This document shows positions 46,594-56,629 of a DNA stretch of 64,000 nucleotides, in pieces. Position 1 is the stretch's first letter, and every line of letters starts with the position of its first letter. The notes beneath the pieces were generated by a model. That model ran no database searches and was not told the DNA's origin. It was given only the letters and a program-made list of their open reading frames with translations. Made by a program: the position numbers and the translations under genes. Source of the stretch: Planctomycetales bacterium (GTDB taxonomy: Bacteria > Planctomycetota > Planctomycetia > Planctomycetales > Planctomycetaceae); NCBI GenBank assembly GCA_028285345.1, contig JANQPT010000041.1, positions 248,001-312,000 on the forward strand, read 5' to 3'.

Positions 46594-47544
46594 TTACTGC
46601 TTGCTGGTTTCGAGCTGGTCGTAGATCTCCGCCAACTTCAGCAGCAGCGTTTCTAGCTGTTGGTCGTATTCATCGGCCGCGAGTTCCGACTTTTGGTCGC
46701 GCAGTGCAAACAGCTCCAACTCCAGCGCATCGCGCTGCTGACGCAATTCCGGCGGCATCTTCCGTTCCGACTCGCTTGCAATCAGATGGATCTGATGCGC
46801 TCGCCGCCCGTCGGTCGCTGCGGCGGTTTTCGGTTTTTTGGTGGCGTGCAGCCCTTGATACCAACTTGCCGGGGTGCCAAATCCGTCGCCGTTGTCATCG
46901 ATTAGCGCATGCTCGGTCGCGAGTTGACCGCGCTGTTTGTAATACGACTCCGTCTGCTGCGACGCACTCAAATACGCTTCCAACAGCGAGGTCTGTCCAT
47001 CTTTGTCCAAATCGGCTGTAACATCGCCGATCGCCCGAGAAAACGCGTCGCCGAAGCGGGCGAAGTTTTGCTCGCTTCCCGACTTGGTCGCCGTCACGAT
47101 CACACGTCCTTTGGCTGAGAGCGCGTTGATAAACGGCCCGCTGCTCGAGGCGCAATTCACGACAATCGTCGGCCGCGTGATCCCGGCCAGCCAGTCACGG
47201 CATTCCGCCGCCGTAATATCCGGACCCCGCAAATTCATCTTGGCCGTCCGCCCGTCAAACGTGCCGTGGCCGATAAACACGAGCCAAAAATCTCCCTGCG
47301 CGGATTTCGCGTTCTCCTGAATCGCTTCGCGCAGCAAGTCACGATCAGTTCTTTCCGCCGGCGTCGTTCCGATGATTGCGAACCGTGCCCCGCCCTGCTT
47401 TGCAGCGGCTCGAAATCGCTCTGACCACTCTTGAAACTGCTTCGCATATTGCTGCGTTCCCCCCGCCCCGACCACGACCACCACCGACGTCCGTTCGTCG
47501 CTGGGGACACCCCCCGCGGTCAGTGTCAGTAGTACAGTGAGCAT
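46594..47544 (-). CDS. Exported caspase/legumain-like (clan CD) cysteine peptidase
   Basis: A 316-residue protein from ATG 47544, which lies five bases after the upstream gene's stop and starts a signal peptide (MLTVLLTLTAGGVPS). The clan CD dyad is visible: His93 in FIGHGTFDG and Cys131 in VVNCASSSGPF, 38 residues apart. Preceding hydrophobic strands and the later ATKSGSEQNF support a C13/caspase-like hemoglobinase fold. A C-terminal helical region with charged coiled-coil character covers about 235-316. Cleavage specificity cannot be read. It is the last gene of the MoxR-vWA operon, so it may be the effector or processing enzyme of that machine. Confidence 0.72.
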   Translation of the reverse strand: MLTVLLTLTAGGVPSDERTSVVVVVGAGGTQQYAKQFQEWSERFRAAAKQGGARFAIIGTTPAERTDRDLLREAIQENAKSAQGDFWLVFIGHGTFDGRTAKMNLRGPDITAAECRDWLAGITRPTIVVNCASSSGPFINALSAKGRVIVTATKSGSEQNFARFGDAFSRAIGDVTADLDKDGQTSLLEAYLSASQQTESYYKQRGQLATEHALIDDNGDGFGTPASWYQGLHATKKPKTAAATDGRRAHQIHLIASESERKMPPELRQQRDALELELFALRDQKSELAADEYDQQLETLLLKLAEIYDQLETSKQ

Positions 47545-47549
47545 CGAAT

Positions 47550-49895
47550 TCACGGCAACCCCCGCAATCGTCTCAAGCCCCATTCCCCGATGAAACAGGA
47601 AAGCGCAAGCAAGAAAATGCTCGACTGATGCCACAGCGGATAGGTGTAGCGCTCAGTCACCGGCGCGTCCTGATGAACCAACTCGGCGACGAATTGCTCC
47701 AAGTCGTCCGCCTCGACAATCTGTCCGCCCGTCTCTTGGGCCAGTCGATTCAGGTACGGCTCATTCCAACCAATTCGGCGAAATTCCTCGACGTCGGGAG
47801 CATGCACCCAGCCCGCAGCCACCGGCGGCGACTCGCCCCCCTTGCCGTCATTCACCGTGATACTCGCTCGGTATGCGCCCGCTGTGCGAGGCGTGTAACG
47901 AACGGTAAACAATCCCGGCTCATTCAGCGACGGCTCGGCGGTTAGCGTGACATTCTTTCCATCCGCAGGGCCGACGGAAAGCTTCACCTGAGCGTTATCC
48001 TGTGGCTGAAACTCGGCGTCGCGGACACGAATCTCGAGAACCACCCCCGAACCTATTTCCGATTCCACAGAGACGTCGACCCGCCGCGGCACATCGGCGA
48101 TCAACCAGCGAAACATTTGCCGCACCGCACGCGCGTAGTCGTCCTGTTCGTGGTTTTTGCGTCTGAGCGACCAGCGCCAGAAGTCTCCGACTGCCAGTGC
48201 GGCCGCTTTTCCGCGCCCAAACGGCTGCGCAACCAGCGCCGGAAACTTGGCGTCGTTCTGATCACTGACTTCCGCCAGGACCGTGGCGCCCGGTTTCACC
48301 CCCGGCAGCGGGTTGAGCGTCCAAAACTGCGGCATTTCAGAGATGCGAACACGTTCTTCGTCTTCAGTCCGGCGCAGCCGCACCCAAGGTTGCAGCCAGC
48401 CGTCGCGGGAGAGCGACAGACGAAACCGGCCGCTCGGCCGGGCGGCCGGCCCGCGATCGAGATAGATCGGCAGCAAATCCTGCAGCGGGGTCCGCCCATA
48501 TCCGCCGCGGCGAAACGACTCCTGCCCCCCCATCATCAACAGGCTGCCCCCTCGCCGGCTGACGAAGTCTTCAATCAGTGCCAACTGATCACGCGTAAAC
48601 AATTCCGCCTCGACGTCATCGAGCACCAGGGCATCGAAAGCAAACAGCTGCTCGGCCGTCTTCGGAAACCCGTCGCGCAACTCGGCGGGATCTCTGGGAT
48701 CGATCCGCACAAACACCGGCTCGTCATATTGCTCGGTCTCTTCCGCATCGCCGTCGGTAAATCCTCGAAACAGTGGATTGGACGATTCCGTCTTGCCGTC
48801 CCGCCACTTGAATTTTGGCTCCCGCTTGGCGATGCGAATCAAGCCGGTCAGTTTTGTCGCCTCGTCATCTTCCAGAGCGCGGCGCAGGAATTTGAATTCC
48901 CAGTTCGGACGCCCCGAAACGTACAGCACACGCTGTCCGCCGGCGCCGCGATCGATCGTTAGCAGCCGCTGGTTGTTCTCCAGCGCGGCCTCCTTCAACT
49001 GTGCCGGATCCTCGAATTGCGCCATAGCGCCCTCAGCGGCAACCCGCAGTCGATAAAATGAGACACCGAGCTGCGGTGCCTTGAATTGCAGCCGAAAGGG
49101 CGTCGCCTCCGCATCTGGCTCAATCTGTTGTGTGAGTTCAGCCACGCGCTCGCCTTGCGGATCGAGGATTTCCGCCGTGACCTTCGAAATCTGACTTCCG
49201 TGCGCGGCAACTTCCGCCTTCACCGACACGGGAGCGTCTTCAAACGGAGATTGACTGACTGAGACTGTCGTGATCGCAATATCCGGCAGCGATAACGACT
49301 TGCCCCACTTGACCGGATAGATCGGCGGCAAACCGTCTGTCTGCGGCAGCCCCTCGCCGCCGTCGGTGGCGTTGCCGTCGGTGAACAACAACACGCCTGC
49401 GAGCGGCCGATCCTGAAGGCGTTCGCTGAGCATCCGCAACGACTGTTCCAGTGCCGAAACATTGCCGTCGGACGCAAGATCGCGATAGTCATGTACTGCG
49501 TGCAGCGAATCATCGAATTCGTACCGCCGCACTTCAAAATCCTGCCCCATCCGCGTCTGCCATCCCGGCGTATCGGTCGACAGTATCTCCGGCAACATCT
49601 TTGCCGGATTCGCTTCGTTTTGGCCAACGTCCAAGCTGCTGCTGTTGTCCACTAGAATTGCGAACAGGTTGGCGCCCGGCCGCGCACGGACGCCGCTATA
49701 CAACGGATCGATCAGGCAGACCGCCAGCAGTAGCAAGCCAAGCAATTTCAATCCAGCAGCCGCAACGCTGTAGGCGCGCCCGCTCAGTCTGCCGCGATAC
49801 GAGCGAAAAACCAGAACTAAGCCGACAACCAAGATCAGTATCGCAGGCAACACCCAATTCCAGTTGCCGATGAGTAGGGAAGCAAACACAATCAT
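47550..49895 (-). CDS. vWA domain membrane protein with GATase-like domain
   Basis: A 781-residue protein with a strong GGAGGGGAG Shine-Dalgarno sequence before ATG 49895. Two N-terminal helices (about 12-30 and 43-62) precede a vWA domain. It keeps the MIDAS motif D83-N-S85-S-S87 and the downstream FTDGNATDG. A Ig-like region and a class-I amidotransferase-like domain (FDALVLDDVEAELF, GGSLLMMGGQESF) follow. A terminal helix (SIFLLALSCFIGEWGL) completes it. It overlaps the upstream 1215-residue gene by four bases and precedes the caspase-like gene by five. A metal-dependent protein-binding role is expected. Confidence 0.82.
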   Translation of the reverse strand: MIVFASLLIGNWNWVLPAILILVVGLVLVFRSYRGRLSGRAYSVAAAGLKLLGLLLLAVCLIDPLYSGVRARPGANLFAILVDNSSSLDVGQNEANPAKMLPEILSTDTPGWQTRMGQDFEVRRYEFDDSLHAVHDYRDLASDGNVSALEQSLRMLSERLQDRPLAGVLLFTDGNATDGGEGLPQTDGLPPIYPVKWGKSLSLPDIAITTVSVSQSPFEDAPVSVKAEVAAHGSQISKVTAEILDPQGERVAELTQQIEPDAEATPFRLQFKAPQLGVSFYRLRVAAEGAMAQFEDPAQLKEAALENNQRLLTIDRGAGGQRVLYVSGRPNWEFKFLRRALEDDEATKLTGLIRIAKREPKFKWRDGKTESSNPLFRGFTDGDAEETEQYDEPVFVRIDPRDPAELRDGFPKTAEQLFAFDALVLDDVEAELFTRDQLALIEDFVSRRGGSLLMMGGQESFRRGGYGRTPLQDLLPIYLDRGPAARPSGRFRLSLSRDGWLQPWVRLRRTEDEERVRISEMPQFWTLNPLPGVKPGATVLAEVSDQNDAKFPALVAQPFGRGKAAALAVGDFWRWSLRRKNHEQDDYARAVRQMFRWLIADVPRRVDVSVESEIGSGVVLEIRVRDAEFQPQDNAQVKLSVGPADGKNVTLTAEPSLNEPGLFTVRYTPRTAGAYRASITVNDGKGGESPPVAAGWVHAPDVEEFRRIGWNEPYLNRLAQETGGQIVEADDLEQFVAELVHQDAPVTERYTYPLWHQSSIFLLALSCFIGEWGLRRLRGLP

Positions 49896-52800
49896 TCTCC
49901 CCTCCCCAGATCTTCATAGTAGCGGCGGACGATCTCTCGATATTCCGGCGGAACGGGATCGCGGTCGATCGGGACCAGCGACTCGGGCGATTCGCGTTTG
50001 GCGATCTCCTCGCGAAGCCGGTTCTGCAGTTGGTCGAGCGGCTGTGCCACCAACTTATCAACCAGCGACCAGTTGGGTGTTTTGGAATGCCGTTTGAATT
50101 CCGCGCGGATACTCCGTGCACGGTCGCGGACCTTGGCGACCTCTTCTCGAAACTTCGCATCCTCAACCATCTCTTCCACATCACGCAGCCGGTCGGACCA
50201 TTCGCGAAAATTGCCGCCGGTGATCGGACCGCCGGGACCACCTGAGAAACCTCCCTCGTTACTCTCGCGCGACCCTTGCCTTGACCCGCCTCGCTGCTGA
50301 GCATCGCGGCTCCGGTCACGCAGATTCAAACGTTGGTTCGGGCGGCCGCGCCCGGTCGACGCCGAAGAACGACCGCCTGGCTGATCATTCCCGCCCGCCT
50401 GCTGTGATTGCGATTGCGAGTTTGACGACTGCCCCTGCGATTGACCGGACGACGGAGATTTCTCGCGATTCTGCTGCGCGGTTTGTTGTGGGTTCTTGCC
50501 TTGTGCCGATGGACTGCTCTGATTGTCGGCACGATCCCTTGATTCTGATCCGCCCGACTGCGCCGAAGCGGCTTGCTCCTGTGATTGCTTGGACCGCTCG
50601 ATCTCACGATCCAACTGCTGCGTCAATTCCGCTAGTTCCTGTTTGGCTCGACGCAGCGCCTCGACTTCATTGCCGAGCACACTTTCAGCCGCTTTCTCGA
50701 CCCCCTCCTTGAGTTGGTCGATCGATTTGCGGGCCTGCGACTCGTTCTCTTCCGCCCGGTCGGACCGACCGCGAGCCAATTCCCGGCGAGTCTGCCGCAA
50801 CAACTCGCCCGGCTCCCGTTGCTGTGTCTTTCGCAGCGTGTCGTACAGTTGCTTGGCCAATAGCGGTTCCGCCGTTTCGGACGCCTGTGAAACGCGGCGC
50901 ATCTGATTCATCACCTCTTCCAACTGCTGCTGCTGTTCCGTCAACTGCTCGGCGAGTTGGTCCTTCTTGCGGACGTCCCGCAGGGATTTCTGCGTACCAT
51001 CACGCATCCGCTGCATCTCCTCGGAAATCCGCTGCTGGTTTTCGGCCAGCTTGCGGGCATCGTCACGCATCCGCTGCATTTCCTCAGAGAACGCGCCGGC
51101 TGATTTCTTGCGAAAGTCGTCCCGCAATTCCTGCAATTGACGCTGCGCCCGGGTGCCCGCGTTGAGCGCCTGCGAGATCTGTCCCTTCTCGAGCGCTTCC
51201 GAAGCGCGGTGCATGTTTTGCCGGGTTTGTTCCACTTGTTGATGCAGTTCGCGGTCGCCGGCCTGCTGCGGCGATTGCTGCATGCGGTCACGCAATTCAT
51301 CGGCGTTGCGCATCAGTTCGCGCTGCTCTTCCCGCAGCCGCTTCAGCCGACGTTCCAATTCCTTCCGCTCCTGCTCGGTCTTCGCCGCCTGCAGTGCGCT
51401 TTGCAACTGCTTGACCTGTTGATTGAGATCGTCTTGACGCCGCGCCAATTCGCGCAGCCGGTTGAGCAACTGGTTGGTTTCCCGCTGAGTGGAGTTCTGT
51501 TGCGGCGCCGCCGCGCGGCGCGACTGATAGCGGTTTTCCCGCTTCGTCAGTTCGAGTTGCTGAAGCTGTTGTTGTGAACGTCCGCCGCCCCCGCCGCCTC
51601 CACCACCGCCGCCCTGTTGACTGCGGCGGACTTCATGCTCGCGTGCCCGCAGTTTCAACAGCGCTTGGTAAGCGGCCCGCTCTGCGGTGTGCGCGGTGAG
51701 CAATCCGCCGGTCCCGTCACTGTCGGCAAACTCCTCCAGCGCATCGACGGCCGCGGTCATCTGCCGTGATGCTTCCGCCGCCGCCTGCTGAGTAAGCTCG
51801 TCCTTCAACTTCGACTGTAATTGCGTCAACATCTGCAATGCCTGTTTCTGCGAGCGGGTCACGACATCGAGTTCCTCGCCGAACGCCATACTCCCGGCAC
51901 GCTCTGACGATTTGCGGTGCAGCTTCCACGTCGCGGTGACGATTTGCTTCTGAAGCCGGATCAGATCGCGCATTTCGTTCCCTTGCTGCCCCTGCGCACC
52001 GCCGGCGGCCCCGCCTCCTCCTCCACCCGATTGTCCTTGCCGGAAAATCTCGTCAAAGTGCCGCACTTCGGCGAAATACATATCGCTCTCAGTCCGCCGA
52101 ACTTTCCCGTCCGGACCGAAATCATCGGCCCAGACATAGTAGGACAGCAGTTGATCAGGCTTGGCATCGAGATCTTCCATGCGCAGCAAATGCGAGACCG
52201 GCTGCACCGCGCCAGCCTGCTCGCCCAGTGTGACCGTCTCCGGCGGCGTGTCGCCGATCGCATACACCACACCGTACTTGACCACTTCAAAATCATCGCC
52301 GGCGGTCGCCGTGATCTGCATTTCCTCCAACGGAGAGACCCGCTGGTCGCGGCCCGGGAATGTCAGCTTCAGATCGGGACGCCGGTTCTCCAGCACATGA
52401 ATGGCAAATGTCGCAGGCTGCTTGTTCCGCCGATTGTCGTCGTCGATCAATTCCAATTGATACTCGGCTGACTCCTGCATCGTGATCACAGTTTGATAGG
52501 TCCCAATCGCTCCTGGAACCGCCGTACACTCAATATCCTCCCGCTCCGAGTGCGTCAGCCGCGCGACCGCGACCGGCTTGTTCAACCGAAACGTCAATGT
52601 CGTCCGGCTTCCCTGAACCGCTGAGACCTGCCGCACATCCTCAAAGATGCCGGCCGGCCGGTTCGTGTAACTCGGATATGCGATCTCCGCATCAGCCTGC
52701 AACAACCGCGGATAGTCGAAGACTTTGACGCGAAACTCTGCTGATCGTTGGTCATCGAATTCGACACTGTATTTCAGATCAGTTTCTACGGCGGGAATCC

Positions 52801-53539
52801 CGACGGCGAACACCGGATCGTCAAGATGCTTCTGCATCGACAGTTGCAGCGACTCGCCCGCCTCCGGTGCGGTCGTAAGCGTCACATCGCTGGGAAGCCG
52901 CTGATCGAATCGCGCCGTGACAACCAATCGGGACCCACGCTCCAATTCGACGTCTCCCGGAGAAACTTCGATTTCAAAACTGCGCGCCAGCGGAGTCGCC
53001 GACTCCCCTTCCCCGCCGACAAACTCCGAAACGGGAAGCGACGGCGTACTCCATAACAACGTGCACGCCGCGACAAGCAACAGACTGGCCGCCCACTGTC
53101 GCCGTCGGGCCGATACGAGTTGGCGATCGGGCAATACCTCGCGCCAGTCGTGCCGCCGCGCATGCTCGACCGCCTGTTCCAGCACACGCTGCTGCAAATA
53201 GTCGCGCGCAATCGGACGTGTGTCGCACTGTTCGACGGCGGTCAATAGCAACGAACGCAGTTCCGGATGTTGCTCTTCAATTCGCCGAGCGACCCAAACT
53301 GAATCGAACGCGCCGCTTCGAGGCGTCCAGAGCACATACAACAAAGCCGCCGCGGCACACAACAGAAATCCCGGCGCCGTCCAGACCGGCAAGCCCCCTG
53401 CAAATTTGCCGCCGACCCACAGCGACAACGCAATCGAGGACAGGATCACACAGCAAAGCATCATCCGCTGCCACCGTGCGCGGCGGCGGTACCGCTCGCC
53501 GACACGGTTGGTCAGATGTTTCAAATGTAAATCGAGCAT
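49892..53539 (-). CDS. 1215-residue membrane coiled-coil protein, Gln/Gly-rich
   Basis: ATG 53539 begins a protein with three membrane helices near 28-45, 55-72 and 148-168. A beta-rich, probably extracytoplasmic region follows (about 180-520). The rest is an exceptionally Gln/Arg/Glu-rich coiled coil (about 530-1070) containing poly-Gly stretches near 515 and 670 and a Gly/Ser/Gln disordered tail with GGPGGPITG. It resembles DUF4175-type proteins. The coiled coil may act as a long spacer or oligomerising stalk. It overlaps the next gene by four bases and is preceded by BatA with a 43-base gap, so it is an integral part of the operon. Confidence 0.75.
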   Translation of the reverse strand: MLDLHLKHLTNRVGERYRRRARWQRMMLCCVILSSIALSLWVGGKFAGGLPVWTAPGFLLCAAAALLYVLWTPRSGAFDSVWVARRIEEQHPELRSLLLTAVEQCDTRPIARDYLQQRVLEQAVEHARRHDWREVLPDRQLVSARRRQWAASLLLVAACTLLWSTPSLPVSEFVGGEGESATPLARSFEIEVSPGDVELERGSRLVVTARFDQRLPSDVTLTTAPEAGESLQLSMQKHLDDPVFAVGIPAVETDLKYSVEFDDQRSAEFRVKVFDYPRLLQADAEIAYPSYTNRPAGIFEDVRQVSAVQGSRTTLTFRLNKPVAVARLTHSEREDIECTAVPGAIGTYQTVITMQESAEYQLELIDDDNRRNKQPATFAIHVLENRRPDLKLTFPGRDQRVSPLEEMQITATAGDDFEVVKYGVVYAIGDTPPETVTLGEQAGAVQPVSHLLRMEDLDAKPDQLLSYYVWADDFGPDGKVRRTESDMYFAEVRHFDEIFRQGQSGGGGGGAAGGAQGQQGNEMRDLIRLQKQIVTATWKLHRKSSERAGSMAFGEELDVVTRSQKQALQMLTQLQSKLKDELTQQAAAEASRQMTAAVDALEEFADSDGTGGLLTAHTAERAAYQALLKLRAREHEVRRSQQGGGGGGGGGGGRSQQQLQQLELTKRENRYQSRRAAAPQQNSTQRETNQLLNRLRELARRQDDLNQQVKQLQSALQAAKTEQERKELERRLKRLREEQRELMRNADELRDRMQQSPQQAGDRELHQQVEQTRQNMHRASEALEKGQISQALNAGTRAQRQLQELRDDFRKKSAGAFSEEMQRMRDDARKLAENQQRISEEMQRMRDGTQKSLRDVRKKDQLAEQLTEQQQQLEEVMNQMRRVSQASETAEPLLAKQLYDTLRKTQQREPGELLRQTRRELARGRSDRAEENESQARKSIDQLKEGVEKAAESVLGNEVEALRRAKQELAELTQQLDREIERSKQSQEQAASAQSGGSESRDRADNQSSPSAQGKNPQQTAQQNREKSPSSGQSQGQSSNSQSQSQQAGGNDQPGGRSSASTGRGRPNQRLNLRDRSRDAQQRGGSRQGSRESNEGGFSGGPGGPITGGNFREWSDRLRDVEEMVEDAKFREEVAKVRDRARSIRAEFKRHSKTPNWSLVDKLVAQPLDQLQNRLREEIAKRESPESLVPIDRDPVPPEYREIVRRYYEDLGRGE

Positions 53540-53582
53540 TGTCCGCTTCCGTCAATTTAACCAACGGTCGCCAAGGTGATAT

Positions 53583-55682
53583 TCAAGCCGCGTCCTTGTT
53601 CGCGGCTGCCGTTCTTCCAGCCAACCAAGTCTCGCCGAGCAACACGATTGCCGCCGCGAAGATCAGCCACTGCCACAGTTTCTGCCGTTGTTCCAACTCC
53701 CGGTTTTGGAGCTGCCGCGTAAGCTGCAATTTGTGTTCCCGCTCCGCGTCCGATTCGGCGCGGCTGAGCGGGATGCCCCATTGTTCCCACTGCTCCACCG
53801 GCAGCACTTCGGTCCGGCTTTCGTCGGGATGAATATTGACCGAAAATGGCCGACCAGGTGCATGGTTGAATTCGTAAATGCCCGGAGCCGAAAACCGTTC
53901 AGCTTTTGCAATGTCGGTGTCCTGATCAAATTGACCCTTTTCCGCTGCAGCGAGGACGACCACACCGGCGCCTTCAGCACCGGCAAGCTTCAATCCCTCC
54001 TCGCCGACAAATCGCTGCGAGGGTCCCTCCTCCGCACGTGTACTCTGCTCAACAACCGCATTGAGCAGCGGAGCAAACTTGGACGAAAGCGCGAGTTGAC
54101 TATCGGTGGGATTCCAACTTGTCGTCAGCAGCAATATGCGGCCGGCGGCAGCCGGGATTTCCAACAATGCCGCCGCGCCGTCATCGAAACGGGCCAACAC
54201 GTGCGCGTCGGGCAGCGCCGTTTCGTCGATGGTCCGATGTTTCCAGAAATGTATCTTTGTAAAGTCGCTATACCGCGCCTCAGAAAAAGACGCGAACAGC
54301 GGATGGTCGAACTGTACATCGCCCAGCATGGCATAGCCCTCGACCGCCGCTTCTTCAGCTACGATATCATCACAATCGGCCAACGTTGAGACGGCACGAA
54401 CCGAATCGGCCGTTGTCAGCCCGTAGAAAATCGTTCCCCCCTCCGCCAGCACTTGCTGCAACTGCTCGATTTCGTCGCCAGCCGGCTCGCGCATGACGAC
54501 CGCCAGCAACGTCGGAAGCGCTTGCTCTTCGCTCGCCGCATCACTGCTCGAGATGATGGTCACTCGACGCGCCGCGGTCTCCGGTAGCGCCCGCTGCAAG
54601 TAATACCGCGCGCGCTGCGGGTCTTCCGCAGCGTCATCGCCGACATACAAGACCCTCACATGTTGAACTTGGGGAACGACATGATACGCGGAATTGTCAA
54701 ATGCGTGGTCGTCGCCCGCCAGTTGTAAACAGGCCCGCGCCGACGGAGGTGCGGCGGCGACCTTAATAATCCGGCTTTGCCCGGCCGGCACGTAAATCTC
54801 TTGTCCGGCTGCTGTGGCATCGGCATCCGCGTCGGCCCAAGCCAGCCGAAACCGGTCACGGGCGGAGTCGGCGGCGTTGTAGACCCGTGCGCGAACCGAG
54901 TGTGCCGACTCGTCATGACGTTGATCGGGGTGCGCGGCCACAATTTGCAGGCCCGCGTTCGTCGTCAATTGCGGGGAGGTCTGCTTGATCGAGAGGGGAA
55001 TCTCCTCAGGCCATTGAAAGCCGCGCAGCCCAACGACGCGGCTGCCGCGCTGCACGTCGCCGATTAAGACGACTCGTTTTTGCAACGTCTCTTCCTCATT
55101 GGCGTCCATATCGATTCGCTGTAAGGCTTCGACGGCAGTCGTCAGCGCCGTGTCGAGATGACTCGCCCGCCAGCTGGGCTGAACAGTTTTGAGCCGCTCC
55201 TTAATGAATGCTTCGCGCTGTCCGATGGCCAAACCGTCCCAGTCGCTAAACGAAACCAGCGGAGTTAAACGCGTATCAAAGGCATACACGGCGGCGCGGT
55301 CATCTGCTTCAAGGCGACCGACTTCGTCAACGGCGGTTTGGACCGCTTGCTTCCAGAGATCCTCCCGCTGCATGCTGGCACTCTGATCGACCAGAATTAC
55401 TACCTGCTCGCCGGCCGTCTGCGTCGCCGTTGTGACTCCTGCGTCGCGGAAGAACGGCCGCGTGAACGCAAACGCCAACAGACAGATCGCCAAGCCCCGC
55501 AACAGCAGCAGCCACAGGTTCTCCAACCTGCTCCGCCGCGTCACGCGTGGCGGTGAGGGAGAGAGAAACATGAGCGAGCTAAACGCGACCCGCCCCCTGG
55601 GCGTCCGGCGGATCAAGTGAAAAATGATCGGCAGCGAGATCGCCAACAGTCCGGCGGCGTAAAGTGGAGCCAGAAAACTCAT
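53583..55682 (-). CDS. BatA-type vWA membrane protein
   Basis: A 699-residue protein; GGAGGG lies six bases before ATG 55682. The N-terminal BatA domain (MSFLAPLYAAGLLAISLPII...LMFLSPSP) and second helix (LENLWLLLLRGLAICLLAFA) are followed by a vWA domain with the MIDAS D99-Q-S101-A-S103. An extended extracytoplasmic region and a last helix (WLIFAAAIVLLGETWL) complete it. In Bat (Bacteroides aerotolerance) systems such proteins work with DUF58 and MoxR. ATGA overlap with DUF58 shows translational coupling. Loss of the LxxxxD segments was not checked. Confidence 0.85.
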   Translation of the reverse strand: MSFLAPLYAAGLLAISLPIIFHLIRRTPRGRVAFSSLMFLSPSPPRVTRRSRLENLWLLLLRGLAICLLAFAFTRPFFRDAGVTTATQTAGEQVVILVDQSASMQREDLWKQAVQTAVDEVGRLEADDRAAVYAFDTRLTPLVSFSDWDGLAIGQREAFIKERLKTVQPSWRASHLDTALTTAVEALQRIDMDANEEETLQKRVVLIGDVQRGSRVVGLRGFQWPEEIPLSIKQTSPQLTTNAGLQIVAAHPDQRHDESAHSVRARVYNAADSARDRFRLAWADADADATAAGQEIYVPAGQSRIIKVAAAPPSARACLQLAGDDHAFDNSAYHVVPQVQHVRVLYVGDDAAEDPQRARYYLQRALPETAARRVTIISSSDAASEEQALPTLLAVVMREPAGDEIEQLQQVLAEGGTIFYGLTTADSVRAVSTLADCDDIVAEEAAVEGYAMLGDVQFDHPLFASFSEARYSDFTKIHFWKHRTIDETALPDAHVLARFDDGAAALLEIPAAAGRILLLTTSWNPTDSQLALSSKFAPLLNAVVEQSTRAEEGPSQRFVGEEGLKLAGAEGAGVVVLAAAEKGQFDQDTDIAKAERFSAPGIYEFNHAPGRPFSVNIHPDESRTEVLPVEQWEQWGIPLSRAESDAEREHKLQLTRQLQNRELEQRQKLWQWLIFAAAIVLLGETWLAGRTAAANKDAA

Positions 55683-56629
55683 ACCGCCCTCCTGTTGACC
55701 TGCCGCCCACGCTGTGTCCGCGCTTGGAGAAACTCATGCAGCGCGTGGTCAACCGGCTCGGCGGTGGACAACGGCAGGTATTCGATTCCCAATTTGGCAC
55801 ACGTCGCCTCTACGGACGCATTGTGGCGATTGAGTTTCTGCAGGTAACCCTCCTTCACAGCGACCGGGTCGACGTACAAATCACGTCCCGTTTCCAGGTC
55901 TTCGAACAGCAGTGAGTCGGCGAATTCGAAATCACGCTCTTGCGGATCGAGGATTTGAAACAGGATTACGTCCTGTCCCCGTGATCGAAGCGTCCCCAAA
56001 GCGGATTCCAGCTCGGCAAGATCCGCCAGACAGTCTGACATCACCACGCAGACTCCCCGCCGGGTCACGTACTCCGCGAATTGTTTCAGCGGAGCCGAAA
56101 TATCGGTCGCCTTGCCGGCGGAGGGCTGTTCCAGCGCCAACATCAGCCGCCGCAACTGTCCCGGCCGGTAGTGCGGCGGCAGAATGTCTTCGATCCGCTC
56201 GTCAAACCGCACCAACCCCACGGCGTCGTGCTGCAACGACAGAAAGTAGGCCAACGTCGCCGCCAACGTCGCGGCGTAGTCGGCTTTGCTGTACTCCAAA
56301 CTGCCGTAACTCATCGATCGGCTGCAATCGACCAGCAGATGGCACCGCAGATTGGTTTCATCTTCAAAGCGTTTGATGTAGTGGCGGTCGCTACGGGCGT
56401 ACAGTTTCCAGTCGAGATAACGCGGGTCGTCGCCGGGGCTGTACTGCCGGTATTCGGAGAACTCGACCGAAAACCCGTGATACGGGCTGCGGTGCAATCC
56501 GTGCAAGAACCCCTCAACCACAATCTTGGCCCGCAGTTCTAAACCCTTGATCCGCATCAGCGAGTGCGGATCGAGCATCTCGGCACCGCGAGCCGGAGTT
56601 TTGTTCGATGCGGCAGGGGAGGATGTCAT
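55679..56629 (-). CDS. DUF58 domain protein (vWA-type)
   Basis: A 316-residue cytoplasmic protein. The DUF58 signature EFSEYRQYSPGDDPRYLDW (about 57-75) is followed by the vWA MIDAS motif D101-C-S103-R-S105 in LLVDCSRSMSYGS. It is the usual companion of MoxR ATPases and is thought to help load or stabilise substrates. ATG 56629 overlaps the MoxR stop by four bases and the stop overlaps the BatA start by four bases. It has no membrane segments of its own. Confidence is high on family and modest on precise role. Confidence 0.92.
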   Translation of the reverse strand: MTSSPAASNKTPARGAEMLDPHSLMRIKGLELRAKIVVEGFLHGLHRSPYHGFSVEFSEYRQYSPGDDPRYLDWKLYARSDRHYIKRFEDETNLRCHLLVDCSRSMSYGSLEYSKADYAATLAATLAYFLSLQHDAVGLVRFDERIEDILPPHYRPGQLRRLMLALEQPSAGKATDISAPLKQFAEYVTRRGVCVVMSDCLADLAELESALGTLRSRGQDVILFQILDPQERDFEFADSLLFEDLETGRDLYVDPVAVKEGYLQKLNRHNASVEATCAKLGIEYLPLSTAEPVDHALHEFLQARTQRGRQVNRRAV

